Shown: one piece after another, positions 49,628 through 62,536 of the stretch | How the letters are laid out: every line of letters begins with the position of its first letter | Position numbering within the stretch: the stretch's first letter is position 1 | NCBI RefSeq assembly: GCF_910589235.1 | Contig: NC_060959.1 | Location: 9,409,907-9,473,906 of the forward strand | Direction of reading: 5' to 3' | DNA length: 64,000 bases | DNA from: Vespa crabro | Lineage: Eukaryota; Arthropoda; Insecta; Hymenoptera; Vespidae | The notes under the pieces: model-generated | The model's database searches: none | What the model saw: only the letters and a program-made list of their open reading frames with translations | Told to the model about the DNA's origin: nothing | Translations under genes and position numbers: made by a program

Positions 49628-51592
49628 ATGATTTCTACAAGAATAAACACATTGCCGATAAAGACTATTTTAGGTTATGTTAATAATAATAATAACCACT
49701 ATAAGTGGAAAAAGTTAAAAATTTATTCATATCATTTTCGGACTTACTATAGAAATAACAATGTAAATGACATATTTTGTAGTAAAATAAAATTACAACA
49801 TGAAAGTTGTATTCCCACATTATTAGATAGAAAATTTTGTACAAGAAGTGAACCAAAGGAAAAGGATGTTTTTGGTGATATAGGATATAATAAATATGAT
49901 AAAGTGGAAATGGATGAAGAAGAAGAAGAGGAAGAAAAATTTCAAGATAATATAGCTAGAATACCACGTAGATTAAAATTAAGTATTGGTCAATATGCTC
50001 AGAAAATAAAGTCTCATATTGCAAATGGAGATTTATCGTCTGCCCTAAATGTACTCACATTAGTGAGAGAAAATCGAGATAAACCTACCAATTTCATGTA
50101 TAATCTTCTCATACGTGCTTATGCTTTACAAGGAGATACAAAGCAATGTTTTAGTCTTTACAACAAAATGAAGAAAGATCAGTTGAAGCCCACAGATGCA
50201 ACATATACTAGTTTATTTAATGCTTGTGCAGAATCAAATAATAAATCCTTAGCCTTAGAAAAATTAAACCAATTACGGTTTAATTTATATGAAACAGGAT
50301 ATCTATTAAATGAAACACATTATAATACATTAGTGAAGGTTTATAGTCGGCATAAATGTATTATTGAAGCTTTTGAAGTAGTAGATGAAATGAGAGATAA
50401 ACGAGTACCTATAAAAGAAATAACATATAATTCTTTATTAAATGCAGCAATATCTGATAAAGAAGCAGGAATGAGGCATGCTTTGATCATATGGCATCTT
50501 ATGAAAAAGTATAGAATAAAACCAAGTCTAATTACATACAATTTATTATTTAGAGCTATGAGAGATACAAAGTTTGGTAATTACAAAATTAATGACGTAC
50601 TAATGCCAGAATTAATAAATACAAAATTAAATATTTCTGAAGGAACCAGACCAAATTTGCTAAGTAGACCTCCTGTTATCAATACATTACCCATACCTAT
50701 AGTAATAAAAAATAAAAATGTAGAATGTGTATTATCACCGGACACATACTTAAATGATATTTTTGAAAATAATCGTTTTATCTTATTTGGTGGCTTTGAA
50801 AACATAATACGAATTATGGAAGAAGATAATGTCACACCAAACGAAGTAACAGCTACTTTATTACTGGATTTAATTCCAAATACAGCGGATGCTGAAAATT
50901 CATTTCTTCAATATATAGAAAATAAAAAAATTACATTAGATATTGACTTTTATAACATGCTTATTAAAAGAAGGAGTCTAAGAAAGGAATATGGTTTGGC
51001 AAAAGTAAATATAAAATAAGATATATTACTGTTTGTTTTTGAATATTCATCAATGTAATAGATATAAAAAATAATTGTTTTCTTGTAGAAAATCTTGGAA
51101 GAGATTCAACGCAAACATATGATTCCAAACGTAATGACATTTGGAGTTTTAGCAATGGGATGTTTTCGGAGTAAAGAAGCTTATGAATTAATAGAAGGAT
51201 TGGAAATTGCTGGATATGTTCCAAATATAGTCATTCTTGGAACATTTATATCTAATGCATGTCGTACGTTCAATACCAACTATGTAATAGAAATGATACA
51301 TTACATGAGGATCAATAGAATTAAGCCGAATGAAAAAATTCTTACGTATTTGAATAAATATGAAGAAACATTAACAAAAATGCATTTATCCAAGGTAATA
51401 TTTATATAACTGTATTAATGCAACATATTACAATTACGTTAATAATACTAAAAAAGTTTTTCTTTTTTATACATATTATTACAGAAATATAAATTCAAGA
51501 AACAAATGTCAGTGAAAAGGGAATTAGACAACTTTATAACAGAATATTCTGCATGGAAATATCAATCAAATGATGAATGTGTAATTAAATAA
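49628..51592 (+). CDS. Ptcd1: Mitochondrial pentatricopeptide repeat protein, PTCD1-like
   Basis: PPR proteins bind organelle RNA; PTCD1 acts on mitochondrial leucine tRNAs and 16S rRNA (family knowledge). Exons: 49628-51004, 51089-51394 and 51485-51592, both introns in phase 0, 596 residues. The reading frame is open further upstream to 49568, but the first ATG in frame is at 49628 and starts a basic, Asn-rich presequence suited to mitochondrial import. An acidic run of Glu (about 98-105) precedes PPR units such as YNLLIRAYALQGDTKQCFSL, YNTLVKVYSRHKCIIEAFEV, YNSLLNAAISDKE, YNLLFRAMRD and, across intron 1, a C-terminal set with IPNVMTFGVLAMGCF. The assignment to PTCD1 rather than another animal PPR protein rests on overall layout and length, so it is moderate. 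Confidence 0.78.
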
Positions 51593-51731
51593 AATCAAAT
51601 TTTACAAAATATATACAGATATATAATTTAATGAATCCTCAAAATATATTTAATGTTCGTGGAACAGTTGTGACTTAGTCTTCAAAAAATATAATGTAAA
51701 TTTCTATTAAAAGTTAAAAACAAAATATGTA

Positions 51732-51743
51732 AATAAATTTATT
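51732..51743. terminator. Palindromic back-to-back poly(A) signals
   Basis: AATAAATTTATT reads AATAAA on both strands. It lies 140 bp past the Ptcd1-like stop and 42 bp past the virilizer stop, between these convergent genes, so it could serve both. An AATAAA also overlaps the Ptcd1-like stop codon (51588-51593), an alternative signal for that gene. Confidence 0.45.
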
Positions 51744-51784
51744 ATTATTTAAAATCATTATATGTATTTAATAACTGGAAAAAA

Positions 51785-54700
51785 TTATCGGAGATAAGGG
51801 GGTCGTGTTTCTGGTACCCATGGACGACTTCTTGCTCCAGTATTTACCACACGAGACGGGCATGTTCCACGAATACTAAGTTTATTGTAACCAGTTGGTC
51901 CTGTAGGTTGTGCTCCACATGTTTCTAATGCCACAAAATCATCTACATGTAAGGATGGAGGTCTTGATGTATTTGGCGGCCGTGAACGGAATGGGTCTGC
52001 ACCTCTTCCTATACTTCCGACAGTAAGACCGCCTCTTAAAGAATTTGTAAATTGTGTCCTACCTCTCATAGGTGCTACTGTAATAAACATTAAATAATGA
52101 AAAAAATGTTATTAGCTACTATAGTATGCAGAAGCAATGATTATATTAAATTTTTTTTTTTTTGTACATTCTTTATAATAAAAAAAGTAAATATATCTCA
52201 CCAAATGGTTGCTTCATTTTCGTAATAGGGGAGGAAGGTATTTGTTTTTGAATATCTCTATTTTCCTGATCATCGGGTTGAGTTTTGGTTTGTAATGGTT
52301 GTGTTGCATCATCGGGTGGTGCTTTAGAACATAAATTCTGTGCTTCTGATAGCAGATTAAAATCAGTAGGAAGTAGTTCAGCTGCAAGAGCTATTAAATC
52401 TACCGTTGTTTCGTTTTGTGTTTGATTTGACGTGATAAATGGAGATTTCTTTGAGCGTCTAGGAATGCATACAGATGTTCTTAAACATCGTTGTGAAAAC
52501 TGACTTAGCAAGGCTTCCGGAGTAGGTAATAATGGTTCTAACATTTCAGGTAATGGTTCCTTTTCTTCTTTATCTTCAGCAAATTTTAAAGTATTTACCA
52601 ATTCTTGTGCACCTTGTATTTTCTCTAAAGGATGTCCCGTTTTATCCCAAGATATCAAAGTTGCTAATTGTTGTGCACGCAAATATAATGATCTCTTTTG
52701 TATATCACTGGCAATCATATTCTCTAAAAACTTTATTGTTAAATTCGTAATAAGTTTTGTATCTGTATCTTCTAGATTTGAAATATGTTCTAATAATGAT
52801 CTTAATGCATCAGGATTGTTTTCCAAACAGCTTTTTACATGATACAAGCCATAATTATGACTAGTAAGAGATAGAAGTATGTGTAAAGTATTTTCTAATA
52901 TATCTGACTGAAATTTAGTGCTAGTCGCTAGAATTTCGATTAATATAGCAAGAATTGATAAAAGTGGTTCTTTACTTGGTACCGAATGTGTTAATCTCTT
53001 TTCAAAAGGTTCATTAGTATCTTCTTGAACAAGGCTTAACGTACAATCACATAATGTCTCAAAGATATCAAGAATTTCTTGTTGAACTCGAATATCGCTA
53101 GTCCTAAGTGTTGCACACATCATTTCAATAACTGGAGGATATTTTTGATCAGATTTTACTTGTGCTCTTGATGCTGGACTGGTCAGAGTTAACAATGTGG
53201 CTTTCATAGGAGCATGCCTTGCTAAGTCACTAAGTAAGGCAAGTATTAAAACATTATTTTCCAGTGGCACTGCAGCTATAATACCATCTAATAAACATCT
53301 ACCTACTAACAATGCAGTAGGTGCTGCTAAATCACTCAATTGTTTACATACTGTGGAAAGAAGTACTAATAAATCTTTATTCCAACTGGCACAAAGTAGT
53401 CTTAAGGTTTCTGTAAGATTATTAGCTTGTGCTTGAAGATGTGCGGACCATAACTTCCTTACACCAAGTATACGTGCTGTATCATCGGTTATAGCTTCCT
53501 TTGCAGTTAGTAATGGCGGAAGTATACGCGATAAAAGTTTCAAGCCAGGAATAAAATTGCACGGTCTGAGAGAAACCATTTTTAAAACCTCACCTAACAT
53601 TTTAGTCCATAAAGATTTGGCTACATTTCCAGATCCATCTGAATCTACCGCTTGTGTAAATACCAAAAGTGTTCCTACAATCTCATCGGAAAGACTTTTA
53701 ACCGATCTAGTAGAAGGAATAGCTTCAACCAATGAGTAGACACCAAGCAAAGGCACAACAGCAGTTAAATCTTTGAAGTCAGTTGCCATGCATTTGACTA
53801 ATCGCTCTAACAGTGCCCTAGTCAGTCTAACACACGGAAGAAGTAGTGCAACTAATGCTAATCCTCTTCGTCCAGTCAAAGCAGCACGATGTAAAAATGG
53901 CTGTTCATAAAATCCAGAAATGTTTGACATAACGGCAACAAGCGCTGTTAAGCCATCGGCAGCAAATAATTGTGTTAAAGCATTCCTATACTTTAATTCG
54001 ACATATGGTTCCATAGGATCTATGTCATTATTTGAAGGAAAAATTAAATAATGCAGAATTCTGCACGCTGTAATTAACTGACCTGGCAAGGATGCTGCTT
54101 TTTCTGCACTTTTTCTAATGCATGCTACAAGTGAAGAAACGTCTCCATAATTCCAATTAGATAGTTGAGCAGCAGTTGTTAAATATGATGTTACATCTCG
54201 TAAAACAGCTTGATTTCTTGATTTTTCAAGAATAATACCAGCACGATTTTGAAAAATTTCTACATGGTCAGAATAACGTATAGTGACTGATATTATCTCT
54301 GCAGCAAATTCACAAAGATTAGCATCAGAAAGATACGGAATTAAAATATCTATAAATTCACCCATAGGAAGGACCGTTATTACAGCTTGTAATCCTTCAG
54401 AATATATAAGGAAAGAATGGAGCTTTTTTAAAGCCACCCAATCAGAAGTATCATATTTTAAACGAGTTAAACATTGTACAACTTGAAGTCGCCATGCTAT
54501 AATGGATCCTACACTTACTGAATCATATCTTAAAGCTTTTAATATAAATTTAGTTATTTCTGGTTGCTTCAATAGATAAAACAAGCCCTCTTTTGTATCT
54601 GAAAGACGCAAAAGGAAACGATGCGTCGCTTTAATTAAATCAGTTTCTGACTCTGGCGAAGATAGAGCTAGAAGCAAATAATATGCAAGTTTATGATGTT

Positions 54701-56333
54701 CAAAATAGCTGATTAAATGACATCGAGGATTACGATTTTCTTCTCGTTCAAATTCCATTTGTGCACTTGCCGGCAATTGACGCTTAGGTTGAGCCATGAG
54801 TGTCGGTGCACATATATATGCATTTGTCAATTCTTTTATTGTTAATTTATTAAGTTCTGCTAATTCATCAAGAAATTCATAAATGTGAACTTTTCGTAAT
54901 AACGAACTCAAAGCGTATTTCAGTCTTGCAAGCTTTGCCGAATCTAACATCATTATAGCATTTTTGTATAAATTATTTTTTGATTTCAAGAACTCGTGAA
55001 CTATTACTGGACTTATCAATGCGGCATCTAATGCACGAAGTGCAGAAAGCTTAACTGGAAGTGCCACATTTTCACGCATGCATAGTGCTAATAATTTATA
55101 AGGTGCGTCTACTTTCAAAAGTATGTTTGGTCCCTGTGGAAGTCTACATAAAGCCTCAGCTAAACGAACGCCAACTTTCACGTGACGCACTTTATAGGCT
55201 GGTTGTGGTTGAGCACGAGCAAGGTCTACATCAAGACCTGCATTGATAATATTAGTTAAATCATTGGTATCACTAACATTAAGATCACAAGAACCAAGCG
55301 TTGCGCACAACGATTCGCAACTATGTACAAATGTTTCCTTCTCTTGACCTGGTGCATTATTAAAATTTAAAACTGACTTTGAAAGGGATTGTAATGTTTC
55401 CCGTATTTTATCAATACTTTCACTATTCATAGAATTTCCTTCAATAGTCTCAAATGGTTTTTCTAATTCTAATAAATCAGGCGGTCCTAAAGTATAAATT
55501 GCATCCAGCTGGACATTTTCACATTCAAATTCTGCTGTAGATGGCAAATCATCAGCCATAATATCCTCATCAGATAATATTGGTTCAAACGGTTCTCCTG
55601 TTTCTGCAACAACTCCATCTTGTTCAGCTTCTTCTTCTTCAGCTGATATTGATTCTGGACTCAAGGAAACAAGAGATTCTGAAGGAGGTGAAGATGGACG
55701 TTTCACTCCTTTTTGTACATTTGTATTATTTGGATCTTCCTCCCACTGTCCTGAATCTACCTTTCCAGTATCTGTTGTTGAATTTCTAGAGGGTTCTACT
55801 ACTTGAATTGGTTGAACGGGTGGTGGTGGAGTCGCTGCTACACATGTTTCCTATTGATACGAGATACACATTTTAACAATTTTTCCAATCAGAATCATAT
55901 CATTTGTATATTTAATCTTCCAATTAATAATAATACACACTTACATTTGTATTAGACTGATTTTGATTTTCATAATACCATTCAGACTGTTGCTCTGAAA
56001 CCTGTGTAGTATTTTCCGTTGTTTCTTCCAATCCACTTACACATACAGTAGATCCAGCAGCAGGACTAATAACTTCCTGTGGATTATTCAATGATTTTGT
56101 CAAAGAGCCGTATACAGCTAAAGTAATAGTAGTGTACCAGCCTCGCAATACTAAACCATCAGTTGGTATTTGTTTCCGTTCACATTCTAATTGAATGTGA
56201 ATATTTTGTTTATATTCTAAACCTCCAAGAGATTCAAATGTAGATGCTCCAGGTTTGCTTAAATCATTTACAAAAAATTCTATTTCAAACTGAGATGGAT
56301 TAGTAGCACTGAAAAATAAACAATAATACAATG

Positions 56334-56366
<33 letters not shown>

Positions 56367-56467
56367 ATAGACAGATATAAATATTTAATTCCATTTTCAA
56401 ATAATATCATTTTGTTATACACAGAAGATTTATTTCAAAAGTACATTATATAATTATGAACATGTTA

Positions 56468-56518
<51 letters not shown>

Positions 56519-56845
56519 GTAAAATACATTAATACAATAAGAAATGTATATATAGTATATTTAATTACCCAAGACGCACACCTCCCGGAAAATCTGCTTG
56601 CACTCTAGCTCCCAACGGTATTATCCTAACCTCGCTAATGTAAACAGGTTTTGGAAATTGTACTAAATCCAAATTTAATTCCTTCAGACAAAACATGCGA
56701 TTAAGAATTTAATTAATACATTATACTAATACATTAAATACATTATATTTGTTTTTACTGAGGGACAAATAAATTTCTATTTAAAACAAACCTCTGAAAT
56801 ATCATGAGAAAATGTGTCAAAAAATAACAATTCCGTATTATCCAT
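51785..56845 (-). CDS. vir: Virilizer, scaffold of the m6A methyltransferase complex
   Basis: Virilizer (VIRMA) holds together the nuclear m6A writer complex with Fl(2)d/WTAP, Mettl3/14 and Hakai; in flies it acts in Sxl splicing and dosage compensation (family knowledge). Exons on the minus strand: 56845-56792, 56681-56569, 56308-55945, 55850-52202 and 52077-51785, phase-consistent, 1490 residues. The conserved N-terminal domain shows ELLFFDTFSHDISE, VYISEVRIIPLGARVQ, NPSQFEIEFFVNDLSKP, LGGLEYKQN and DGLVLRGWYTTITLAVYGS. A Pro/Ser/acidic linker leads to long alpha-helical repeats in exon 4, and the C-terminus is rich in Arg, Pro and Gly (PFRSRPPNTSRPPS). It is shorter than human (about 1812) and fly (about 1854) proteins, mainly in the acidic linker. 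The ATG gives the family's usual start. Confidence 0.95.
56469..56517. repeat. (ATT)n microsatellite in a virilizer intron
   Basis: About 16 ATT units in the intron between virilizer exons 2 and 3, next to a broken (TA)n run at 56334-56368. Confidence 0.9.
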
Positions 56846-57443
56846 ATCTGTGCAACGTTTCTTTTCGGCACAGTTCCTTATGATATTAAAGCATTTTAAA
56901 TTAATATATTTACTTCATCAGTTAATACATTATGTTATCTGGGAATCAACATTTTACATTAGAACTCTCATTCGAAAGAACTACAAGTATCTAAAAGTAT
57001 ATCAATGACCAATCACAGCGTTGAATTACAATTGCTTACAATTGACATCAGTGTGACCAACATTGACATATATTTAACCATTCGGAAAGTTCGAATATTC
57101 GTCTACCATAGTTTTTTGTGTTACGTCATTTAAGGGGAATTAAAAGGAATTCATTTGGTTTTTGAAATATTTATATTAAAATACTCTACTATGGTTGGTT
57201 ACATTTGGTGATCACCAACAGTGATTGGTTTTGTTAAATAGCTACGTTCAAACAGGAGACGAAGAATTTTTGTATTAAGCTAAGGTTGTTGAAAGAAAGA
57301 GTTCTCCGTCTAGAATCTAATGGAACTACGAAATGTGTTAGAAAAATTTGTATTTTGTCATCTTGTCATCGGAATACCGGGAGTACTGTCAAACATCGAG
57401 TAATTAATAGTCGTTAAAACCAGAGTAATCATACTGACAAATT
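56846..57443. promoter_or_regulatory. Head-to-head spacer of virilizer (-) and Pip4p-like (+)
   Basis: The 598-bp gap between the start codons is likely a bidirectional promoter. It contains TTACGTCA (about 57121), a CRE-like site, and the perfect 14-bp palindrome TTGGTGATCACCAA (57205-57218), with further TTGGTT/ATTGG (CCAAT-type) words nearby. Confidence 0.5.
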
Positions 57444-58947
57444 ATGGGTGATGGCAAGGAAGGCGAGCGGCAGCCGCTATTGAAAAATGAAAATGTTACT
57501 TATAGTTCACTCGGTATCGACGTAATAAGTAAATAATAATTGCTTTGAAAAATAGAGTCACATTTATTATAAAAGAAGATTTATTCTGCAAATTAATTTA
57601 TTCATTGATGTTACTTTAGTTGAACCAGATTCAACAGTCAGTACAGTATCTCCAATAGGTCCAAATGAATTACCTCCGCCATATGAGCCAGCTGATCAGG
57701 GTGGTATGCCAATGGTTACTTGTAGAGTATGCCAAGCTATGATAGATATTACAGGCAAGCGAGAGCAACATGTTGTTAAATGTTGTCAGTGTAATGAAGC
57801 AACGGTATGTTCACAATGGATTTATATTTTGAATTTATCATGGAAGAAACGATTACATGAGTTTATGTATATTTGTTACAGCCTATAAAAAATGCTCCAC
57901 CTGGAAAAAAATATGTACGATGTCCATGTAATTGCCTTTTAATATGTAAAAGTTCTTCCCAACGTATTGCTTGTCCAAGGCCAAATTGTAAGCGTATTAT
58001 CAATCTCGCTCCAAGTCCCATAACACCACCGGTTCTTTCTATGCCAGGAATGTGCAGGGTATGCTGTGCTCATTGTCATGATACATTTCTGGTAAGATTT
58101 CAGGAATTATTAAAAAAAAAGATAACATCGTATATTTCTATGTAATATTATATAATTGATATTTGTTGCAGTTTAACACATTGAATAATGCTTTAGCTCG
58201 ATGTCCACATTGTCGCAAAATATCTTCTGTTGGTCCAGACTTTGCTAGGGGTCGTGGTATTGCTTTTATTATTGTTGGCATTATAGCTTTGGTAATTGCT
58301 ATTGCTGTAACGGTAAGTCAAATAATTATATATTACAATCCATTAAATGAAGACAAATTAGTAGCATATTCAGAATCTTTGAATACTGTAACAATTTTTG
58401 AATGAGAATTCAAACTAAATTCTAACAATGACTTATGTAAATTCCCTCTTGAATTTGACGATATCAGAGTTAAATATCATTCACCGTTTAATAGTTGAAG
58501 TGAATCTATCACGCGTTTAGCATTGTTCTTGTCTTTTGATATTTCTCGTTGAACGGATTATAGTTATGGTAATTGAAGCAAAGATTAGAGTGATTTCAAT
58601 TGTAATGAAATAACGTAGAGTTTACTTTCAGGTTGGAACATATGCATTTGTCAAAACTAATGGAGGGATTTATGTAGCTTATGTTGGTGAGTTGAATAAA
58701 TGTTAATAAAATATATGTATTTTTAAATGATGTTATTGCAAAAATACGTAAATATGATTGATATTATGTTTTGTATATTTTTTTTTTTATTTTTTTCTTT
58801 TTTTTTTATTTTTTTTTTTTTTTTTGAACTTTTTAACTACTATACTTTTATTCGTTTATAGGTGCATTTTTGTTAGCCCTTCTTTGCTTAGGACGCAGTA
58901 TTTATTATTGCACAATGAAGATCAGTCTAATAGAAGGTCCTATGTAG
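57444..58947 (+). CDS. Phosphatidylinositol 4,5-bisphosphate 4-phosphatase (TMEM55 type)
   Basis: An endolysosomal membrane enzyme that removes the 4-phosphate from PI(4,5)P2; TMEM55B also recruits dynein adaptors to lysosomes (family knowledge). Exons: 57444-57528, 57620-57804, 57882-58091, 58172-58312, 58632-58686 and 58862-58947, giving 253 residues. After a short N-terminus with PLLKNE (a lysosomal dileucine-type sorting motif) and PPPYEP come Cys-rich zinc-ribbon blocks (CRVCQAMI, CCQCNEATP), the core APPGKKYVRCPCNCLLICK with the Cys-x5-Arg active-site motif CKSSSQR, CPRPNCKRIINL, and ARCPHCRKISSVG. Two hydrophobic helices follow (FIIVGIIALVIAIAVTV and AFLLALLCLGRSIYY). One gene here matches both vertebrate PIP4P1 and PIP4P2, so no paralogue symbol is given. 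Confidence 0.93.
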
Positions 58948-59778
58948 TTGTTCCAGAAACTATCGATGATTAGAATATGAAAATCGATTCTTTTAACATC
59001 ATTACTGTATAATCTATATCGTATAATATAAATCAAATATTTATAGTAACATGACATTAGTCCTTGTAGGACCAAGGTGATATCTTTATGCATGTAAATG
59101 TATGCCTATGTATGCATGCGTGCTACTAATGACGAATACGCGTATACTTACACATGCATATACATGCAAATATGTTATAACAAAGAGAAAGTGAATCAAC
59201 CTAAGTAATACTTCTTGCATGCAACTATATGAAATGAAAATATATTAGGAATTAAAGAGGGTTTGTGGTGTTCGATGAAGCGTTCCTCTGCATTTTTATA
59301 TATATAAATCTGTATAAGCGTAGGAACTTAACACGATGACTCATTTATTTTGTTTTTATATTCGTAATAATTATGTCATAAATGCTTTGTACATGTATAT
59401 CTTTGTGATATCTATATAAGATTCACATAGATTATCCGTTGTATTTATTCCAGTTATATGCTGATATACGTGCATGAGACACTAATAAAAATTATGTTTT
59501 CAAACTTATGTTCATATTTACGTATAAATATCTGTATCAAGCTGAATAAACATATGATTAAAAAATTCTTTACTGATATGATACGACTTCAATTCAATAA
59601 CTATACACATTTTCCAATTGACAATGCTTACAAATCATAATATTTAAATGTCATAATTTTATTTTTACAAAATATTTTATTACATTACGTTTGTAATGAA
59701 AAGGAAACTAAAATATAAGTATATGCGATACTCTGTGACTCGGACGAATATAAAAGAATACATAATTTTTTATCTATA

Positions 59779-59835
<57 letters not shown>

Positions 59836-60425
59836 TATATATATTATTAATTTTATATATATTATTAATTTTAGATAATATGTATTATTAATTTTAGAAA
59901 AATAATATACCCAATAGAGATATTATCAATTTCTTTTAATTATACTTTGATACAGTGTATTGGATCTATTGTTCTAAAAAGAAAGTGTACAGTATAATGA
60001 CCTTTGTTATCAAACTAATGCATTACAATGTCCTAAAGTCATATCTGTTACGAGAAGATTAAATGGACGTATGTATTGTGCATATATTATTTTAACGATT
60101 TACCAACGTAAATTTTATTTTATTTAAGTGTATTCATTTTATATTAAATATATAATTATTACAAACGATATTCTATATAAAGGAAGCATGAGGATATTTA
60201 AAATAAAATATCTTATTCTACTAGACAATAAAATTCATAAGATTGAATGCGATTGATATTAATTGAAATTAATCATTGTAATGAAACTTTTTCAAGCCGT
60301 TAAATTTAAATTGTAAGAACTAATGAAAGTTAATGACAATAATATATATATATGTATATCGTAAAATATATTTTTAAAAAAGAACATTAATGTTTACAAG
60401 AATTTAATTCATTAAATATAGATTA

Positions 60426-60476
<51 letters not shown>

Positions 60477-60993
60477 TATATTTATTATTTTTTAATTGAA
60501 ATTTATTTTCTTCGTATAGAAAAAAATCGGCTTTATATAAATGCGACGTAATGATTGGTCAATAGTACGACATATTGGTTATACAAAATGCGCCTTAAGC
60601 TTTCTCTTGTAGAAATTAAAAATTCTCTTTCTCTTCCTCTCTCTCTTTCTCTCTCTCTTGGTTATGTGTAGTCTATGAGAATATGGCGGTAGCGACATGT
60701 TGCTGACAACTTGATATGGGATGGGCGTCATTTTAAACGAATATAGCTCTTTTTTTCTCAATAGTGATAATGAATACTGATATCACGGCAAATAAATATG
60801 GCGATCAATTAATGTTAAAATCGTTTACCTTAACGGATCGACAGGTTTCATCGAAATTTATAAAGAGAAAGTGTTCACTTTGTTACGTCGGCCTGTCAAT
60901 AGTTAAATCTCGTGGTATAGATATCGTGTTGTTTAGGGTTTAACATTTTAAAGACATAATTTCGATAATATAGTGCACTTCATAAATGTAAAA
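58948..60993. other. Spacer between Pip4p-like gene and Rab35
   Basis: The first part is probably the 3' UTR of the phosphatase gene. Long (TA)n tracts lie at 59780-59833 and 60431-60473. Near 60560-60690 the sequence has CCAAT-type words (ATTGG) and AATATGGCGG, a YY1-like site, likely marking the Rab35 promoter. No coding exon is visible. Confidence 0.5.
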
Positions 60994-61115
60994 ATGGCCC
61001 GAGAATATGATCATTTATTTAAGCTGTTGATGATAGGAGATAGCGGTAATTATCTATATATATATATGTATAAATTTTATAATACTTGGATATATAAAAC
61101 AATGTAATTATATAC

Positions 61116-61151
<36 letters not shown>

Positions 61152-62397
61152 GTGTATGATTAACAGTTGATCAAACATTACGAACTTTTTTGTCGTACGA
61201 ATGAATAAAAAAAATTGATAAATAATATTATCGCGATACGATATTACTATTGATTCAAAGTTTATGGAGCATATAGGTTTAATTTTTTTACAAAATTCAT
61301 TTACAACGCACAAAAGATAAATTTTTATTTTGTTCATATTATAGGAAAAAAAAAAAAAAAAAAAAAAAAAAAGAATTAAAATTTATTAAAAATAAAATAT
61401 ATTTATATTAAAATAATTGAAAAGTAAAGAAATAATTGAGTAGAGTACAAATAGTTATTTCTTATTCAGTATGTTATTAATTGTTGGATACTTAAGATGA
61501 TGGTGCAAAGTCAATGTCATTTCTTGCTAATGTAAAATATGTCATTATGTATGATTACATATATACATGATATTATGTCACCATTTATTAAAATATTGTG
61601 TGTGTAATTGCATAATCATATATTAAATTGCCAAGAGATTGATTTTAATTAATTGTATAATATATTTTTATTGATAAATAATTTGTATCTCTGTTTTCAC
61701 TTGTCCTTCAATAATGTATATGTTCTTTTTTCTGTTTTTCTTTTTCTTTTTTAAGGAGTAGGCAAGAGTTCTCTTCTCCTGAGATTTGCAGACAATACTT
61801 TCAATGGCAGTTATATAACTACGATAGGAGTGGATTTTAAAATACAAACTGTAGAGGTAGATGGTGAGAGAGTAAAGCTGCAAATTTGGGATACGGCTGG
61901 ACAGGAACGATTTCGGACAATAACTTCAACTTACTATAGGGGAACTCATGGCGTTATAGTTGTATACGATGTGACCAGTGGTGACTCATTTGCAAATGTT
62001 AAACGGTGGTTGCACGAAATAGAGGAAAATTGTGACGTTGTTAACAGGGTACTTGTAGGAAATAAGAACGATGCGCCTAATCAGAAAGTAGTGCTTACGG
62101 AAGATGCACAAAGGTTTGCCAATCAAATGGGAATTCAATTATTTGAAACATCTGCCAAGGATAATATCAATGTCGAAGAGGTATTATCAATTTTTTTTTC
62201 AAGCTCACCTTAAACATATTTTTCAATTTTATTTATAAAATTATGTAATATATTCATATTGTTTTTAGATGTTTATGGCAATAACGCGACAAGTATTACG
62301 GACCAAAAGAGAACGGAATGAGCGTCAAGCTATACAAACGAACGAAACAGTTAATTTGAGAAAAAATACAAAACAGCATAGGAAAAAATGTTGTTAA
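60994..62397 (+). CDS. Rab35: Small GTPase Rab35
   Basis: A membrane GTPase of the plasma membrane and recycling endosomes that controls fast recycling, PIP2 and actin. Exons: 60994-61045, 61756-62180 and 62269-62397, giving 201 residues, exactly the human Rab35 length. Nucleotide-binding motifs are complete: P-loop GDSGVGKSS split by intron 1 (Gly codon G|GA), switch I YITTIGVDFK, switch II WDTAGQERFRTITSTYYRG, NKND and ETSAK, and a C-terminal KKCC for double geranylgeranylation. MAREYDHLFKLLMIGDSG is the Rab35 N-terminus. A (GA)n tract follows in the 3' UTR. The first intron (710 bp) contains (TA)n and a 27-base poly-A run. Confidence 0.96.
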
Positions 62398-62470
62398 CAG
62401 TACCGCAAAAAAAGTGAAAACTGTTAATAATATTATTTTATACAATAATAGGATAGAGAGAAAAAGAGAA

Positions 62471-62536
<66 letters not shown>

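Noticed and set aside
53197..53436. Plus-strand ORFs within virilizer (also 54283-54486, 55580-55789)
   Set aside because: Antisense shadows of a conserved coding exon.
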